Source: Desulfobacteraceae bacterium
GTDB taxonomy: Bacteria > Desulfobacterota > Desulfobacteria > Desulfobacterales > Desulfobacteraceae
Assembly: GCA_022712835.1 (NCBI GenBank)
Contig: JAFLJU010000318.1
Span: 1 to 34,493, forward strand
DNA: 34,493 nt
Direction: 5' to 3'
Part shown: piece after piece, positions 8,501 to 19,127 of the stretch
How the letters are laid out: each line of letters begins with the position of its first letter
Numbering within the stretch: position 1 is the first letter of the stretch
Made by a program: the position numbers and the translations under genes
Notes under the pieces: generated by a model
What the model saw: the letters and a program-made list of their open reading frames with translations, nothing else
The model's database searches: none
Told to the model about the DNA's origin: nothing

Positions 8501-9628
8501 CTCCTTGTTAAGGCGGGGACGGTTACCAAGTCGTCCACCTTTGAAAGTATCCCGATTTCCGTTCTTCAGAATGTTGCGGTAAGCGATTCTGTGCTGACTG
8601 AAAAAGTTCAAATTATTATGGAGCATGCCCAGAATCACATCAAAATTGCCAGGGACCGATTTAATAGACTGGTTTCCAGGTTTGAAAAAGGGGATGATCT
8701 ACCCCCTGGCGTACTTAAATTGATAAAAATCTCCGTTGCCCTGCTCAGAGTACTCTCTGTGGGGGATAAAATGGCGGGTCGCCATGGTAATAAGGGAGTT
8801 GTGTCCAGAATTTTGCGCCAGGAAGATTTGCCTTACTTTGCAGATGGTCGACCGGTAGACATGGTGCTAAACCCCTTGGGAGTTCCTTCCCGTATGAATG
8901 TGGGACAGATTCTTGAAATCCATTTGGGGTATGCTGCATTTGGTCTCGGGCAGCAGATAAATGAACTTCTTGAAGAAATGAAATTAAAGCAATTGCGTGA
9001 GAAACTAACCGCTGTCTTCTCGATTACCAAAACACAAAAGGCCGACCAGCTCGAGGATGTTTTATCCAAAAAAATAGACAAGATGTCCGATGAAGAGCTG
9101 ATCCAATTTGCCAAGATGTATCGAAGGGGTGTTCATACAGCGACACCGGTTTTTGATGGTGCCACAGAAGAAGAGATCAAAGAGATGATCGAATTGGCAG
9201 GGTTTGATACCTCGGGTCAGTCTATCTTGTACGATGGCAGAACCGGCGAACCTTTTGACAAAGCCGTAACCGTTGGGACCATGTATATGCTTAAGCTTCA
9301 CCATCTGGTTGATGATAAGCTTCATGCCCGTTCCATTGGACCGTATTCTTTGGTTACCCAGCAGCCCCTTGGCGGTAAAGCCCAGTTTGGAGGACAGCGA
9401 CTCGGGGAGATGGAGGTATGGGCTATGGAAGCCTATGGTGCCGCCCATGCACTCCAGGAATTTCTGACCGTAAAATCAGATGATATGACAGGAAGAACAC
9501 GTATGTATGAAAAAATAGTCAAAGGCCAGAATGTTCTTGAGCCAGGAACACCTGAATCTTTCAGGGTTCTGATCAAAGAACTCAACAGTCTGGGTTTGGA
9601 CATGAATCTTATAGAAGGAACCAAATAA
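5501..9628 (+). CDS. rpoB: DNA-directed RNA polymerase subunit beta
   Basis: A 1375-residue protein from ATG 5501, chosen because GGGAG stands six bases upstream and [16 protein letters not shown] is the usual start region. An in-frame ATG at 5432 lies in the attenuator palindrome and would add 23 unlike residues. Beta forms one pincer of the polymerase and part of the active site. The rifampicin region [20 protein letters not shown] (from residue 512) carries the sensitive-type Asp523, His533 and Ser538 (E. coli 516, 526, 531). [10 protein letters not shown] and the C-terminal [18 protein letters not shown] are intact. Proteobacterial-type insertions SI1 and SI2 appear to be present. rpoC follows 11 bases later. 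Confidence 0.98.
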   Translation: MTGSLLTNKRNRKEFGSKRKIIDIPDLIGMQRNSFESFLQRNMLAQDREVKGLHSVFKSVFPIKDFTDTSSLEYVSYSFGESKHSMKECISRGMTYEIPVNIRVRLVVYDRDKETDVSSIRDIKEQEIYFGTIPLMTPRGTFIINGTERAVVSQLHRSSGVFFDHDKGKNYSSGKIIYNARVIPVRGSWIDMEIDAKDIVNIRIDRRRKFPVSILFKSFGYTSEDILDFFYQKERIIKKNGSFFKEFVPENLVRQRASFDIKSPETGEIVIKTGRIFTKRAIKQLSDEGLDFIPISNEELIDKGFAMSFADPKTKEVVFKAGDLIAEDTFEIMEEMGMDDFHILFVEARSSDSMRKTLVTDKTESKEEALMDIYRRLRPGNPATIEVAQDFIDHLFFRQTYYDLSKVGRLKMNHRLGVDTKIDVKTLRREDVLLTAATLIELKDTQGQVDDIDHLGNRRVRAVGELLENHYRIGLVRMERAIKEKMSMQEVDAMMPHDLINPKPVSAVVREFFGTSQLSQFMDQTNPLSETTHKRRLSALGPGGLTRERAGFEVRDVHPSHYGRICPIETPEGPNIGLIVSLCTFARVNDFGFIETPFRIADNGNVSKNIRHLSAFEEKELPIGQANAPLDVDGNFMNPLVSARVGGEFEMIDNKDVKFMDVSPNQLVSVSASLIPFLENDDANRALMGSNMQRQAVPLIQSEAPLVGTGMESVVARDSGVTIVSEFDGVIVEVDSKRIVVKNDDNGDSNFEKAVSIYSCTKFVRSNQNTCFNHRPIVQKGERVKQGQVIADGPSTEMGELALGKNVTVAFMPWDGYNYEDSILVSERLVKDGVYTSVHIEEYEVLARDTKLGKEEITRDIPNVGEEALKNLDESGIIRLGAEVKSGDILVGKITPKGETQLSPEEKLLRAIFGEKAGDVKDTSLCVPPGVQGKVIDAKVFSRRGLSKDDRTRLIEDQDIERLEKDRDDEIKIISEVAREKVENILDGHKVLSDLEKNGKLLVKAGTVTKSSTFESIPISVLQNVAVSDSVLTEKVQIIMEHAQNHIKIARDRFNRLVSRFEKGDDLPPGVLKLIKISVALLRVLSVGDKMAGRHGNKGVVSRILRQEDLPYFADGRPVDMVLNPLGVPSRMNVGQILEIHLGYAAFGLGQQINELLEEMKLKQLREKLTAVFSITKTQKADQLEDVLSKKIDKMSDEELIQFAKMYRRGVHTATPVFDGATEEEIKEMIELAGFDTSGQSILYDGRTGEPFDKAVTVGTMYMLKLHHLVDDKLHARSIGPYSLVTQQPLGGKAQFGGQRLGEMEVWAMEAYGAAHALQEFLTVKSDDMTGRTRMYEKIVKGQNVLEPGTPESFRVLIKELNSLGLDMNLIEGTK

Positions 9629-9639
9629 GGAGAGTGCAT

Positions 9640-12600
9640 TTGGATAATATATATGATTTCTTCGCAAAACCGAAAGATCCCAAGGTTTATAAAGGCGTAC
9701 AGATCAGTCTTGCATCTTCGGACCAGATTAGAGAATGGTCCCACGGTGAGATAAAAAAGCCTGAAACAATAAACTACAGAACTTTTAAACCGGAACGGGA
9801 TGGTTTGTTCTGTGCGAAGGTTTTTGGTCCTACAAAAGACTACGAATGTAATTGCGGTAAATACAAACGCATGAAACACAGGGGTGTTGTCTGTGAAAAA
9901 TGTGGAGTTGAGGTAATTCAATCCAAGGTCAGAAGAGAGCGAATGGCCCATATTGAACTGGCCTCTCCTGTGTCCCATATCTGGTTTTTGAAAAGTCTGC
10001 CCAGTAAGATTGGTAATGTACTGGACCTGACACTAAAGAATCTTGAAAAAGTGTTGTATTTTGATTCCTATCTTGTGATTGATCCAAAAGAGACCGGGCT
10101 TAAAAAAATGCAACTTCTTTCGGATGATCAATATTATGAGGCCCTTGAAGAATTTGGTGAGGAGTTTGAGGCAGGGATAGGTGCCGAGGCCATACTTAAA
10201 TTGTTGGGTCAAATTGATCTTCAGGCAACCCATGAAGAGTTGAAAGAGGAGATCAGCCTGACCAAGTCTGTTGCCAAGCAACAGAAAATGTCAAAAAGGC
10301 TGAAGGTAGTGGATGCCTTCTTACATTCCGGGATCGAACCGACCCGCATGATTTTAACAGCCTGTCCGATTTTGCCGCCGGATTTAAGACCCCTTGTACC
10401 TCTTGAGGGAGGACGTTTTGCAACTTCAGATTTGAATGACCTTTATCGTCGGGTGTTGAACCGGAATAACCGTCTTAAACGTCTGGTGGATTTGAATGCG
10501 CCTGATATCATTGTTCGTAACGAAAAAAGAATGCTCCAGGAGTCTGTTGATGTATTGTTTGACAACGGGCGACATGGACGGGTCGTCACCGGGACCAATA
10601 AACGGCCGTTGAAATCATTGAGTGACACGTTGAAGGGTAAACAGGGTCGGTTCCGACAAAACCTTTTGGGTAAACGAGTGGATTACTCCGGTCGTACCGT
10701 TATTACCGTTGGAGCAGAGCTTCGGCTTCACCAGTGCGGAATTCCCAAGAAAATGGCATTGGAGCTCTTTAAACCCTTTATCTATAATTATCTGGAAACA
10801 AAAGGATTTGTCTCAACCGTCAAAAGTGCCAAGAAAATGGTAGAGCGGGAAGAGAATGAGGTCTGGGATGCACTGGAAGCTGTTGTTAAAGAATATCCGG
10901 TGATGCTTAACAGGGCACCCACACTTCATAGATTAGGGTTTCAGGCGTTTGAACCGGTATTGATTGAGGGTAAGGCCATTCAGTTGCATCCCCTGGTATG
11001 TCCGGCTTTTAATGCGGATTTTGACGGCGATCAGATGGCGGTTCACATTCCGCTTTCCCTTGAAGCTGTTCTGGAAGCCAGAATTATGATGCTCTCCACA
11101 AATAATATATTGTCTCCGGCCAATGGACAACCCATCATCGTGCCCACCCAGGATATTGTGCTGGGTATCTACTACATGACCCGGGCAGTAAGGGACCAAA
11201 AAGGCGCTGGGATTACCTTTGCAAGCCTTGATGAAGTCCGGTATGCCTATGATGCGGGTGAACTTGCACTTCATGCTATTATTAAAGTCAGAATTGATGA
11301 TGAAATTTATGAGACCACCACCGGTCGAATCCTGTTGTGGGAAACCATTCCGGGGGATACACTTTTGGCATTAAGCCGAATCCGTACCGATTCCCTTGAA
11401 AGTTGTGAAGCAGCTCTGGCGGAACTTAAACTTGGTAAAAACTTTGATACGGTATTAAAAAAATATACCGATGATGAGATTAAAAAGAGTCGAGGTGAGA
11501 CCGGTATTTTGACCCATAAAGAGTTTAAAACTCTTTTTCAGGTTTCCGATGTGGTGGTTGAACAATTGTATGGTCTTAAAAAGGATCAGTTTACTGATGT
11601 TCGAATGGTGGGAGATAAATACACTATTTTCAAGGTGGATAAACGTCAAACCACATTGCCATTCAAACTGGTCAACAAGCTTATGAGTAAATCCTCTGTT
11701 GTTAAGTTGATCGACTATGCCTATCGAAATATCGGACTTAAGGAAACAGTCGTCCTTTCCGATCGGCTCAAGGATATCGGTTACAAACATTCCGCTCTGG
11801 GCGGTTTGTCCATCTGCATTGATGATATGATTATCCCAGATCAGAAATGGGATCTTATTGCCAAGGCGGAAAAGAATATTGAAGACATTAAAGACCAGTA
11901 TTCAGAAGGGCTGATTACCCAGGGAGAGAAATATAACAAGGTGGTCGACATCTGGGCCCAGGCCACGGATGATATTGCCAATGCCATGATGGACGTTATG
12001 AAAAACCCGACGGGATGTGAAGATCCTGAGACCTCTGAGGTGCTGAATGCCGTCTATATTATGGCCGATTCCGGCGCTCGTGGGTCCAAGGATCAGATGC
12101 GCCAATTGGCGGGTATGCGTGGTTTGATGGCCAAGCCTTCCGGGGAGATTATCGAAAATCCCATCACGGCCTGTTTCCGGGAAGGTCTTTCTGTTCTTCA
12201 GTATTTTATTTCCACCCATGGTGCCCGTAAAGGTTTAGCGGATACGGCTCTTAAAACAGCAAACTCTGGATATCTGACAAGGCGTTTGGCCGATGTCGGA
12301 CAGGATTGCACCATTGTAGAAATCGATTGCGGCACCATTAACGGAATTGAGGTTGAATCCCTGTATGAGGGAGGCGAGATTATTCAGACCCTTGGTGAAA
12401 GAATTTTAGGAAGGGTTATTCAGGAAGATATCCGGGATCCCTATTCCGATGAATTTATTGTCGGGGTGGATACGGAGTTGAGTGAGGCCGATGTCCTTGC
12501 TATAGAAGCGGCGGGTGTTCAAAATGTAAAAATCCGTTCGGTTTTAACCTGTAACTCCCGGAACGGAGTTTGCTCCAGATGTTATGGTCGGGATCTTGCC

Positions 12601-14019
12601 CATGGGGTCACCGTTGAAATTGGACAGGCCATCGGTATTGTGGCCGCCCAATCCATTGGGGAGCCGGGTACCCAGCTGACCATGCGTACCTTCCATATTG
12701 GGGGGACCGCTTCAAGAAAGGTTGAAGTTGCAGAAATTAAAGCAAGGGTGGGTGGTACACTCAAATTTAAGGATGATGTTCACACTGTAACCTCTTCTGA
12801 CAATAAAGTGATTGTTATGAATCGTAAGGGTTGCGGTCTTAGCATTGTTGGTATGGAAGGTCGTGAGTTGGCAAAGGAAAATGTCATTTATGGCGCCACG
12901 CTTCATGCCAAGGATGGTCAGAAAATTGAGCCAGGTGATCTTATTGCCACCTGGGATCCCTTCACCACACCGATTATTACCGAAGTATCCGGGCGGGTTC
13001 GTTTTTCCGACATTGAGGTGGGCAATACGGTTCAAGAACTGATAGATCCGGTTACTGGCAAGGTGAGTCGAACCATTATCGAAGGAAAGGATTCTGAGAT
13101 ACGTCCAAGGATTACCCTTCGGGACAAAGAGGGGAAAGCTGTTAAGCTGGACTCTGGAAAATCACCGGCACGATATTATTTGCCGGTAAATGCAATTTTG
13201 ACCGTTGAAGAAGATGACAATATCATGGCCGGTGAGATTATTGCCAAGTTGCCGAGAGCCACCACTAAAACAAAAGATATCACCGGTGGCTTACCACGAG
13301 TTGCTGAACTTTTTGAAGTTAGAAAACCAAAAGATCCCGGTGTTTTGACCGAAATTGATGGATACGTTCTGGTTTCAAAGGGAACCAAGGGTCGACAGAA
13401 GGTAACGGTTACCCCGACAGATATTGGGGAAAAGAAAGAATACTCCATCCCCAAGGGGCAGCATGTAACGGTCTATGACGGAGATTATGTCAAGGCGGGA
13501 GATCCTTTGATTGCAGGGAGTGCCAACCCCCAGGATATTATGAATATTAAGGGGGAAGTTGCCCTGGCTAAATATCTGGTGGATGAGGTTCAGGAAGTTT
13601 ATCGGCTTCAGGGAGTTCGGATCAACGACAAGCATATTGAAGTTGTGATCCGGCAGATGATGAGACGGGTTAAAATTATTACTACAGGGGATACCAACTT
13701 TATACCAGACGAACATGTGGATCGAATTCTTTTTGAAGAAAAGAATCGTGAAGTCGCCTTGAGTGGTGGTGAGCCTGCAAAGGGTGAGCCTTTGATCCTT
13801 GGTATTACAAAGGCGTCTTTGTCCACAGACAGCTTTTTGTCCGCAGCTTCTTTTCAGGAAACCACAAAAGTGCTGACACTTGCTTCAATCGAAGGAAAGT
13901 ATGACGGCTTGAAAGGGTTGAAAGAAAATGTGGTTATGGGCAGACTTATCCCGGCCGGTACAGGGTTTAAGGGATATCAGGACGTCGAGGTTGGTTTTGG
14001 TGAAGTGGCTGAGGTTTAG
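9640..14019 (+). CDS. rpoC: DNA-directed RNA polymerase subunit beta prime, with an extra parvulin-like insertion
   Basis: A 1459-residue protein from TTG 9640. The GTG at 9634 directly abuts AAGGAGA, so the TTG six bases further is the better start. Beta prime carries the catalytic centre. Visible landmarks: first zinc site Cys70, Cys72, Cys85, Cys88; catalytic NADFDGDQ with Asp460, 462, 464; second zinc site (DCGT, then VLTC and CSRC); trigger loop [12 protein letters not shown], followed by the proteobacterial SI3 insertion up to [13 protein letters not shown]. Residues 573-672 are additional: in standard beta prime, GRILLWE-x-IPxG runs straight into LPFxLVNK, but here about 100 residues intervene. 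The Shine-Dalgarno overlaps the rpoB stop, suggesting coupled translation. Confidence 0.97.
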   Translation: MDNIYDFFAKPKDPKVYKGVQISLASSDQIREWSHGEIKKPETINYRTFKPERDGLFCAKVFGPTKDYECNCGKYKRMKHRGVVCEKCGVEVIQSKVRRERMAHIELASPVSHIWFLKSLPSKIGNVLDLTLKNLEKVLYFDSYLVIDPKETGLKKMQLLSDDQYYEALEEFGEEFEAGIGAEAILKLLGQIDLQATHEELKEEISLTKSVAKQQKMSKRLKVVDAFLHSGIEPTRMILTACPILPPDLRPLVPLEGGRFATSDLNDLYRRVLNRNNRLKRLVDLNAPDIIVRNEKRMLQESVDVLFDNGRHGRVVTGTNKRPLKSLSDTLKGKQGRFRQNLLGKRVDYSGRTVITVGAELRLHQCGIPKKMALELFKPFIYNYLETKGFVSTVKSAKKMVEREENEVWDALEAVVKEYPVMLNRAPTLHRLGFQAFEPVLIEGKAIQLHPLVCPAFNADFDGDQMAVHIPLSLEAVLEARIMMLSTNNILSPANGQPIIVPTQDIVLGIYYMTRAVRDQKGAGITFASLDEVRYAYDAGELALHAIIKVRIDDEIYETTTGRILLWETIPGDTLLALSRIRTDSLESCEAALAELKLGKNFDTVLKKYTDDEIKKSRGETGILTHKEFKTLFQVSDVVVEQLYGLKKDQFTDVRMVGDKYTIFKVDKRQTTLPFKLVNKLMSKSSVVKLIDYAYRNIGLKETVVLSDRLKDIGYKHSALGGLSICIDDMIIPDQKWDLIAKAEKNIEDIKDQYSEGLITQGEKYNKVVDIWAQATDDIANAMMDVMKNPTGCEDPETSEVLNAVYIMADSGARGSKDQMRQLAGMRGLMAKPSGEIIENPITACFREGLSVLQYFISTHGARKGLADTALKTANSGYLTRRLADVGQDCTIVEIDCGTINGIEVESLYEGGEIIQTLGERILGRVIQEDIRDPYSDEFIVGVDTELSEADVLAIEAAGVQNVKIRSVLTCNSRNGVCSRCYGRDLAHGVTVEIGQAIGIVAAQSIGEPGTQLTMRTFHIGGTASRKVEVAEIKARVGGTLKFKDDVHTVTSSDNKVIVMNRKGCGLSIVGMEGRELAKENVIYGATLHAKDGQKIEPGDLIATWDPFTTPIITEVSGRVRFSDIEVGNTVQELIDPVTGKVSRTIIEGKDSEIRPRITLRDKEGKAVKLDSGKSPARYYLPVNAILTVEEDDNIMAGEIIAKLPRATTKTKDITGGLPRVAELFEVRKPKDPGVLTEIDGYVLVSKGTKGRQKVTVTPTDIGEKKEYSIPKGQHVTVYDGDYVKAGDPLIAGSANPQDIMNIKGEVALAKYLVDEVQEVYRLQGVRINDKHIEVVIRQMMRRVKIITTGDTNFIPDEHVDRILFEEKNREVALSGGEPAKGEPLILGITKASLSTDSFLSAASFQETTKVLTLASIEGKYDGLKGLKENVVMGRLIPAGTGFKGYQDVEVGFGEVAEV
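11356..11655 (+). other. Parvulin-like (PPIase-type) domain inserted in beta prime
   Basis: Residues 573-672 of RpoC follow the parvulin pattern of SurA and PrsA. First comes a short strand and helix with [20 protein letters not shown], matching the usual 'eA..aLaeLkkGadF..lAkk'. Next come [14 protein letters not shown] (usual 'YS.D.....GGdlG') and LKKDQFTDV (usual 'lk.GeiS.pV'), then a closing strand YTIFKVDKR (usual 'yHiIkV..r'). The two conserved histidines of active parvulins fall on Arg580 and Thr662 or so, so catalysis is unlikely. The assignment is by eye and was not checked with a profile search. Confidence 0.65.
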
Positions 14020-14037
14020 ATAGATAATAAAAAAACC

Positions 14038-14066
14038 TTGACATTTTTATGGAGTAAAAGTAAAAT
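14038..14066 (+). promoter_or_regulatory. Strong sigma70-type promoter of the str operon
   Basis: Perfect TTGACA (14038-14043), a spacer of exactly 17 bases, and TAAAAT (14061-14066, five of six). It begins 19 bases after the rpoC stop and would start transcription near 14073, giving a leader of about 50 bases before rpsL. It allows rpsL-rpsG-tuf and possibly everything downstream to be expressed independently of rpoBC. Confidence 0.8.
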
Positions 14067-14123
14067 TGAATATTTTGTCGTATATGACGATGTATTACAT
14101 TGATAAGGAGCGTTGGGAAAGAT

Positions 14124-14495
14124 ATGCCGACAATAAATCAGTTGGTTAGAAAAGGTAGAAAAAAAGCAGAGAAAAAGGTTAGTACGCCTGCTTTGAAGGG
14201 TGGACCTCAAAAACGCGGAGTGTGTACCAGAGTGTATACATCGACTCCAAAGAAACCGAACTCTGCTTTGAGAAAAGTGGCAAGGGTTCGTTTGACCACC
14301 GGTATGGAAGTTGCTGCATATATTGGGGGTATGGGTCATAATTTACAAGAGCATTCGGTTGTTTTGGTAAGGGGTGGCAGGGTAAAGGATTTGCCTGGTG
14401 TTCGTTATCATATCGTCAGAGGGGCCTTGGATACATTGGGCGTCGACGACAGAAGACAAGGTCGTTCTAAGTATGGAGCCAAACGGCCAAAATAG
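14124..14495 (+). CDS. rpsL: 30S ribosomal protein S12
   Basis: A 123-residue protein from ATG 14124 ([10 protein letters not shown], the family start). An in-frame TTG at 14100 would add eight unlike residues. GGGAAAG precedes the start. S12 sits at the decoding centre and controls accuracy. [11 protein letters not shown] (41-51) and [11 protein letters not shown] (86-96) are intact, with the lysines and proline whose changes cause streptomycin resistance in other bacteria in wild-type form. It opens the str operon. rpsG follows after 50 bases. Confidence 0.96.
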   Translation: MPTINQLVRKGRKKAEKKVSTPALKGGPQKRGVCTRVYTSTPKKPNSALRKVARVRLTTGMEVAAYIGGMGHNLQEHSVVLVRGGRVKDLPGVRYHIVRGALDTLGVDDRRQGRSKYGAKRPK

Positions 14496-14545
14496 CCGTG
14501 TATGCATTGGAAGTTTTAATAGATAATATTTGGTGGATATGACAA

Positions 14546-15013
14546 ATGGCAGAAAAAGAAATTAGCATAGAAAACTTGACGAAGGAAGCCACGCAGGAAG
14601 AAAAGCTTGCGGCTAAATTTGTGTGTTGTGTGATGAAGCAGGGAAAGAAAAATGCAGCCCGCAAAGTGGTTACCGAAGCGTTGTCAATGGCCCAGGAAAA
14701 AATTGGTGAACCCGCTCTGGATATCTTTAAAAAGGCAATTGATAATATCAGGCCTGCTGTTGAGGTAAAGTCCAGAAGAATTGGAGGGTCAACCTATCAG
14801 GTGCCTACCGATATCAAGCCCAGTAGGCAGACAGCCCTCGCTTTTCGTTGGTTGATTAGTCATAGCAGGAAGCGTTCTGAAAAAGGATACGCAAATAAGC
14901 TGGGTGCGGAGCTGATGGATGCCTATAATAAAAGGGGCGGATCGGTTAAGAAAAGAGAAGATACACATAAGATGGCAGAAGCAAACAAGGCATTTGCCCA
15001 TTTTAGATTCTAA
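14546..15013 (+). CDS. rpsG: 30S ribosomal protein S7
   Basis: A 155-residue protein, normal length. S7 nucleates assembly of the 30S head and contacts the E-site tRNA. From residue about 22 it is standard: LAAKFV, GKKNAARKVV, then RPAVEVKSRRIGGSTYQVP and the end KKREDTHKMAEANKAFAHFRF. The first 20 residues are odd: MAEKEISIEN and what follows is acidic, in place of the basic MPRRR start and the PDP segment. No basic alternative was found in other frames upstream, so a frameshift does not explain it. The ribosome binding site is weak (GGTGGA). tuf, not fusA, follows. Confidence 0.93.
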   Translation: MAEKEISIENLTKEATQEEKLAAKFVCCVMKQGKKNAARKVVTEALSMAQEKIGEPALDIFKKAIDNIRPAVEVKSRRIGGSTYQVPTDIKPSRQTALAFRWLISHSRKRSEKGYANKLGAELMDAYNKRGGSVKKREDTHKMAEANKAFAHFRF

Positions 15014-15063
15014 AATTTTTATTTTAAATATCCTGAAAACAATCCACAGGAGGAGTAAAGAAG

Positions 15064-16257
15064 ATGGCTAAGGAAAAATTTGAACGGAACAAGCCGCATG
15101 TGAACATAGGGACAATTGGTCATATCGATCATGGTAAGACAACACTTACCGCAGCAATTACCAAACACGCTGCATTGAAGGGTGGCGGTACATTTGTTCC
15201 GTTTGATGAGATTGATAAGGCGCCGGAAGAAAGAGAGCGCGGTATTACCATCGCTACGGCCCATGTTGAATATGAAACAGCTAATCGGCATTACGCCCAT
15301 GTGGATTGTCCCGGCCATGCTGATTATATTAAAAACATGATCACGGGAGCTGCCCAGATGGATGGTGCAATCCTCGTAGTTAGTGCCGATGATGGTCCCA
15401 TGCCCCAGACAAGAGAGCATATTCTTCTTGCCCGTCAGGTAGGCGTTCCTTCAATGGTTGTCTTTTTGAACAAATGTGACATGGTTGATGATGAGGAACT
15501 GATTGAGTTGGTTGAGATGGAACTTCGGGAGCTTTTAGATACTTATGAATTTCCTGGGGATGACACGCCGATTATCAGAGGGTCTGCTCTTAAAGCGCTT
15601 GAAGCTGACGAGACAGGTGACGAAGATGCAAAGCCGATTCATGAATTGCTTGCTATTTTGGACTCCTATGTTCCAGAGCCGGAAAGAGATGTTGAAAAAC
15701 CGTTCCTTATGCCCATTGAAGACGTGTTTAGTATTTCTGGCCGTGGTACGGTTGTCACCGGTAGGATCGATCGTGGTATTGTCAAAACCAGTGAAGAAGT
15801 AGAAATCGTTGGTATCAGAGAAACTCAAAAAACAGTTTGTACTGGTGTCGAAATGTTCAGAAAACTTTTGGATGAAGGTCAGGCGGGTGACAATGTTGGC
15901 TTGCTGCTTCGTGGTACCAAAAGAGAACAGGTTGAAAGAGGTCAGGTTGTTGCCAAGCCCGGTTCCATCAACCCTCATACAAAATTTAAAGCTGAAATGT
16001 ATGCACTGAGTAAAGAAGAAGGTGGTCGTCATACACCATTTTTCAGCGGCTACAGACCTCAGTTCTTTTTCAGAACAACTGATATTACGGGTGTATTGAC
16101 CCTTGATGAAGGTGTTGAAATGATCATGCCCGGTGATAATGCGAACATTAACGTAGAGCTGATTAACCCAATTGCAATGGAAAAAGGACTCCGTTTTGCA
16201 ATCAGGGAGGGTGGACGTACCGTTGGCGCTGGCGTTATCGGTGATATAGTAGAATAA
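15064..16257 (+). CDS. tuf: Elongation factor Tu
   Basis: A 397-residue protein, full length. EF-Tu-GTP brings aminoacyl-tRNA to the ribosome. All GTPase motifs are present: GHIDHGKT (19-26), RGITI (59-63), DCPGH (81-85), NKCD (136-139) and the GSALKAL segment (173-179). Domains 2 and 3 are complete, with MPGDNANI near 355-362 and the final [18 protein letters not shown] is a strong ribosome binding site. It is the only functional tuf in the window, in the tufA position, but fusA is missing between rpsG and tuf (50-base gap). The remnant at 1203-1793 is its decayed paralog. Confidence 0.98.
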   Translation: MAKEKFERNKPHVNIGTIGHIDHGKTTLTAAITKHAALKGGGTFVPFDEIDKAPEERERGITIATAHVEYETANRHYAHVDCPGHADYIKNMITGAAQMDGAILVVSADDGPMPQTREHILLARQVGVPSMVVFLNKCDMVDDEELIELVEMELRELLDTYEFPGDDTPIIRGSALKALEADETGDEDAKPIHELLAILDSYVPEPERDVEKPFLMPIEDVFSISGRGTVVTGRIDRGIVKTSEEVEIVGIRETQKTVCTGVEMFRKLLDEGQAGDNVGLLLRGTKREQVERGQVVAKPGSINPHTKFKAEMYALSKEEGGRHTPFFSGYRPQFFFRTTDITGVLTLDEGVEMIMPGDNANINVELINPIAMEKGLRFAIREGGRTVGAGVIGDIVE

Positions 16258-16285
16258 ATCAGTTGAATAAGAAAGAGCTATTATA

Positions 16286-16594
16286 ATGTTGAAAACTAAA
16301 ATACGGATCAGGCTTAAGGCCTATGATCATAAGTTGCTTGATCAGTCATCGGTAGATATTGTTGATACAGCTAGGAAAACCGGTGCCAGAATTGTGGGGC
16401 CGGTACCGCTTCCTACCAGGATCATGAAATTTACAGTGCTGCGGTCTCCCCATGTGAATAAGAAATCTCGGGAGCAGTTTGAAATTCGAACCCACAAACG
16501 GATGATGGATATTCTTGAGCCAACCCAGCAGACGGTTGACGCTTTGATGAAGTTGGATTTATCCCCCGGCGTTGATGTGGAAATTAAATTGTAG
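16286..16594 (+). CDS. rpsJ: 30S ribosomal protein S10
   Basis: A 102-residue protein, normal length. S10 is a 30S head protein that also pairs with NusB in antitermination and with Nus[15 protein letters not shown] (7-20), GPVPLPT and the signature [20 protein letters not shown] are intact. Only a weak AAGAG precedes the ATG. It is the first gene of the S10-type operon and lies 28 bases after tuf without a convincing promoter, so it is probably read through from the str promoter. Confidence 0.97.
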   Translation: MLKTKIRIRLKAYDHKLLDQSSVDIVDTARKTGARIVGPVPLPTRIMKFTVLRSPHVNKKSREQFEIRTHKRMMDILEPTQQTVDALMKLDLSPGVDVEIKL

Positions 16595-16614
16595 TTCAAT
16601 AACAGGAACAAATT

Positions 16615-17241
16615 ATGAGCGCAATTCTAGGAAGAAAAATAGGGATGACCAATGTGTTTTCCCCAGAAGGACAACTCGTTCCCGTTACGGTGTTACAGGT
16701 CGGACCATGCGTGGTTACCCAGGTTAAGACTATGGGAACGGATGGGTATACAGCGCTTCAGCTTGGGTATGATGAAAAACCCTTTAACAAGCTGAACAAA
16801 CCGGTTGCTGGCCATTTGAAAAAGGCAGGTGATAAGGGATTCAAGGTTCTCAGAGAATTCAGGGCGGATGATGTTGCAGAAATGAAAGCGGGTATGACCG
16901 TGGGAATTGATATGTTTACGGTGGGTGATAAAGTGAATGTGTCAGGAATTTCTAAGGGTCGTGGTTTTCAGGGCACTGTTAAGCGGCATGGATTTAAAAA
17001 AGGACCGGAAACACATGGTTGCAGGAATCACAGGAAGCCCGGTTCAATCGGAAACTCTGCCTGGCCAGCTAAGGTTATTAAAGGTAAAAAAATGCCGGGT
17101 CACATGGGAGTTGATAAAGTAACCATGAAGAATCTCGTCATTGTAGACATTCGGCATGACGATAACCTGTTGTTGGTCAAGGGCCCAGTGCCTGGCTGCA
17201 AAACAGGGATAATTGAAGTGCATAAGACCGACACGAAATAG
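16615..17241 (+). CDS. rplC: 50S ribosomal protein L3
   Basis: A 208-residue protein, normal length. L3 binds near the 3' end of 23S rRNA and reaches toward the peptidyl transferase centre. It begins with the typical [22 protein letters not shown]. The central loop [24 protein letters not shown] segment is present ([12 protein letters not shown]), followed by [17 protein letters not shown] and MPGHMG. AGGAA precedes the ATG. The gap to rplD is 117 bases, the widest in the S10 cluster. Confidence 0.97.
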   Translation: MSAILGRKIGMTNVFSPEGQLVPVTVLQVGPCVVTQVKTMGTDGYTALQLGYDEKPFNKLNKPVAGHLKKAGDKGFKVLREFRADDVAEMKAGMTVGIDMFTVGDKVNVSGISKGRGFQGTVKRHGFKKGPETHGCRNHRKPGSIGNSAWPAKVIKGKKMPGHMGVDKVTMKNLVIVDIRHDDNLLLVKGPVPGCKTGIIEVHKTDTK

Positions 17242-17252
17242 AAAGAAATTTC

Positions 17253-17266
17253 CACCCCCAGGGGTG
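17253..17266 (+). repeat. Hairpin in the rplC-rplD spacer
   Basis: CACCCC (17253-17258) and GGGGTG (17261-17266) form a short GC-rich inverted repeat 12 bases after the rplC stop. No T tract follows, so it does not look like a terminator. The remainder of the 117-base spacer holds nothing I recognise. Confidence 0.5.
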
Positions 17267-17358
17267 TTAGGTGTCTGTCGTAAAAGTTGAAACGCGGCTA
17301 TGGGTATTGCAAGAATATCGCAGTGATGCATAGCTGATCAAAAATTAAGAGGAAGAAT

Positions 17359-17979
17359 ATGGCTGCTGTCGATGTATTAAACAGTGCAGGTAGTAAGGTG
17401 TCTGAAGCAGAGCTTGCTGATGAAATATTCAGCATACCGGTAAAGACAAGCGTTCTTCATGAAGTAGTTAGATCCCAGCTCGTGTCAAAACGAGAGGGGA
17501 CAGCTGCGTCTAAGACAAGGGCGATGATTAAAGGTAGTACGAAGAAGCTTTTCAGACAAAAAGGAACCGGAAATGCACGAGCCGGTAGTGTTAAGTCTCC
17601 CCTGAGAAAGGGTGGAGGTGTTATTTTTGGTCCCTCCCCGAGATCTTATGCTTATAAAGTGCCCAAAAAAGTGAGAAGACTCGCTCTTAAAATGGCATTA
17701 AGCTGTAAGCTCAATGATAATACACTCTTTGTAATTGATGATTTTAAGCTCGAAGCGGTGAAAACAAAGGCATTGTCCGATGTTTTGGCAACATTGAATC
17801 TTCATGATCTTCTGATTGTATCGGATACAGAGGATATCAATCTTGCACTCTCTTCAAGGAATATTCCTGATATAAAAGTGATCAAGACCGCGGGCTTGAA
17901 CGTATATGATATTCTAAAGTTTAAAAACCTTCTGTTGGTTGAATCCACCATCAAGAATATTGAAGGGAGGTTAAGCTAA
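17359..17979 (+). CDS. rplD: 50S ribosomal protein L4
   Basis: A 206-residue protein, normal length. L4 lines the peptide exit tunnel with its extended loop, seen here as [27 protein letters not shown] (broken around residues 54-77), followed by [13 protein letters not shown]. The C-terminal half is the usual Rossmann-like fold. In E. coli L4 also represses the S10 operon. AGAGGAAG precedes the ATG. rplW begins one base after the stop. Confidence 0.96.
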   Translation: MAAVDVLNSAGSKVSEAELADEIFSIPVKTSVLHEVVRSQLVSKREGTAASKTRAMIKGSTKKLFRQKGTGNARAGSVKSPLRKGGGVIFGPSPRSYAYKVPKKVRRLALKMALSCKLNDNTLFVIDDFKLEAVKTKALSDVLATLNLHDLLIVSDTEDINLALSSRNIPDIKVIKTAGLNVYDILKFKNLLLVESTIKNIEGRLS

Positions 17980-17980
17980 T

Positions 17981-18268
17981 ATGAAAGAATATGATATCAT
18001 CAGAGGGCCTGTTGTTACAGAAAAAACAACCCTTCAAAAAGAAATGCACAACCAATTGACTTTTAAAGTAGATGTAAGGGCCAATCGGGTTGAAATCAAA
18101 GATGCTGTTGAGAAAAACTTTAATACCAAAGTGAAACAGATCAGAACGATCCAGGTTAAAGGTAAAGTTAAACAGCGTGGCAAGATTCTTGGCAAAAAAA
18201 AGGACTGGAAGAAAGCTATTGTCACACTGATGCCAGGGCAACGAATCGATTTTTTTGAAGGTGTTTAA
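17981..18268 (+). CDS. rplW: 50S ribosomal protein L23
   Basis: A 95-residue protein, normal length. L23 sits at the tunnel exit and docks trigger factor and SRP. It starts with [15 protein letters not shown], close to the family's 'ii..P.iTEKs', and carries [20 protein letters not shown] and KTWKKA-like DWKKAIVTL near the end. Its Shine-Dalgarno GGGAGG lies inside the end of rplD and the start is one base after the rplD stop, so translation is probably coupled. Confidence 0.95.
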   Translation: MKEYDIIRGPVVTEKTTLQKEMHNQLTFKVDVRANRVEIKDAVEKNFNTKVKQIRTIQVKGKVKQRGKILGKKKDWKKAIVTLMPGQRIDFFEGV

Positions 18269-18280
18269 AGAGGTATATAT

Positions 18281-19114
18281 ATGTCAACAATAATCAAGTC
18301 AAAACCGACATCACCCGGTAGGCGTGCTCAGGAATACCTTTCTTTCGAAGAGATTACGAAAACTAAACCTGAACGATCGCTAACGATCAGCATGAACAAG
18401 CGGGCTGGTAGAAATTGTTACGGACGAATTACCAGTAAGCATCGGGGTGGCGGGGCAAAGAAGAAATATCGTATCATCGATTTTAAACGGGATAAAGACG
18501 GAATTCCTGCCAAGGTTTCCGCCATTGAATATGACCCAAATAGAAGCGCCAGAATAGCCTTGTTGGTATATGCTGACGGAGAAAAACGGTATATTCTAGC
18601 ACCCTTGGAAGTTAACGTGGGTGATATTCTGGAAACAGGATCGGAAGCGGATATTAAACCGGGCAATTGCTTGCCCATTGAAAATATTCCCACTGGTACC
18701 AGAATCCATAACATCGAACTCAAGCAAGACAAAGGTGGCCAGATTGTTAGAAGTGCTGGCGCATATGCCAGGCTCATGGCCAAGGAAGGTACATACGCTC
18801 AGGTGTTGTTGCCTTCTGGTGAAGTTCGATTGATTCACGTTAAGTGTAAAGCCACCATCGGTAGGGTCGGCAATGAAAAACATGGAGATGTGAGCATCGG
18901 TAAGGCAGGTCGGTCTAGATGGATGGGGAAACGTCCCTCTGTCCGGGGGGTTGCCATGAACCCGGTGGATCATCCAATGGGTGGTGGTGAAGGCCGTTCA
19001 TCTGGTGGTCGTCAACCCTGTTCTCCCTGGGGTGTTCCATCAAAAGGTAAGCGGACCAGGAATAATGCCAGAACAGATCGGTATATTGTTAAAAGAAGGG
19101 CTAAGAGAAAATAA
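18281..19114 (+). CDS. rplB: 50S ribosomal protein L2
   Basis: A 277-residue protein, normal length. L2 is needed for subunit joining and lies near the peptidyl transferase centre. [26 protein letters not shown] ([14 protein letters not shown]), and [19 protein letters not shown] with the critical His231 (E. coli His229) are intact. The E. coli VDHPHGG is VDHPMGG here, a common variation. AGAGG precedes the ATG. rpsS follows after 13 bases. Confidence 0.97.
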   Translation: MSTIIKSKPTSPGRRAQEYLSFEEITKTKPERSLTISMNKRAGRNCYGRITSKHRGGGAKKKYRIIDFKRDKDGIPAKVSAIEYDPNRSARIALLVYADGEKRYILAPLEVNVGDILETGSEADIKPGNCLPIENIPTGTRIHNIELKQDKGGQIVRSAGAYARLMAKEGTYAQVLLPSGEVRLIHVKCKATIGRVGNEKHGDVSIGKAGRSRWMGKRPSVRGVAMNPVDHPMGGGEGRSSGGRQPCSPWGVPSKGKRTRNNARTDRYIVKRRAKRK

Positions 19115-19127
19115 TAGGTGAATAATT

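Noticed and set aside
9634..9639. GTG 9634 as the rpoC start
   Set aside because: It directly abuts the Shine-Dalgarno; the TTG at 9640 gives the usual spacing.
16264..16288. TTGAAT and TATAAT before rpsJ
   Set aside because: The boxes are only 13 bases apart and TATAAT overlaps the rpsJ start codon, so it cannot be its promoter.
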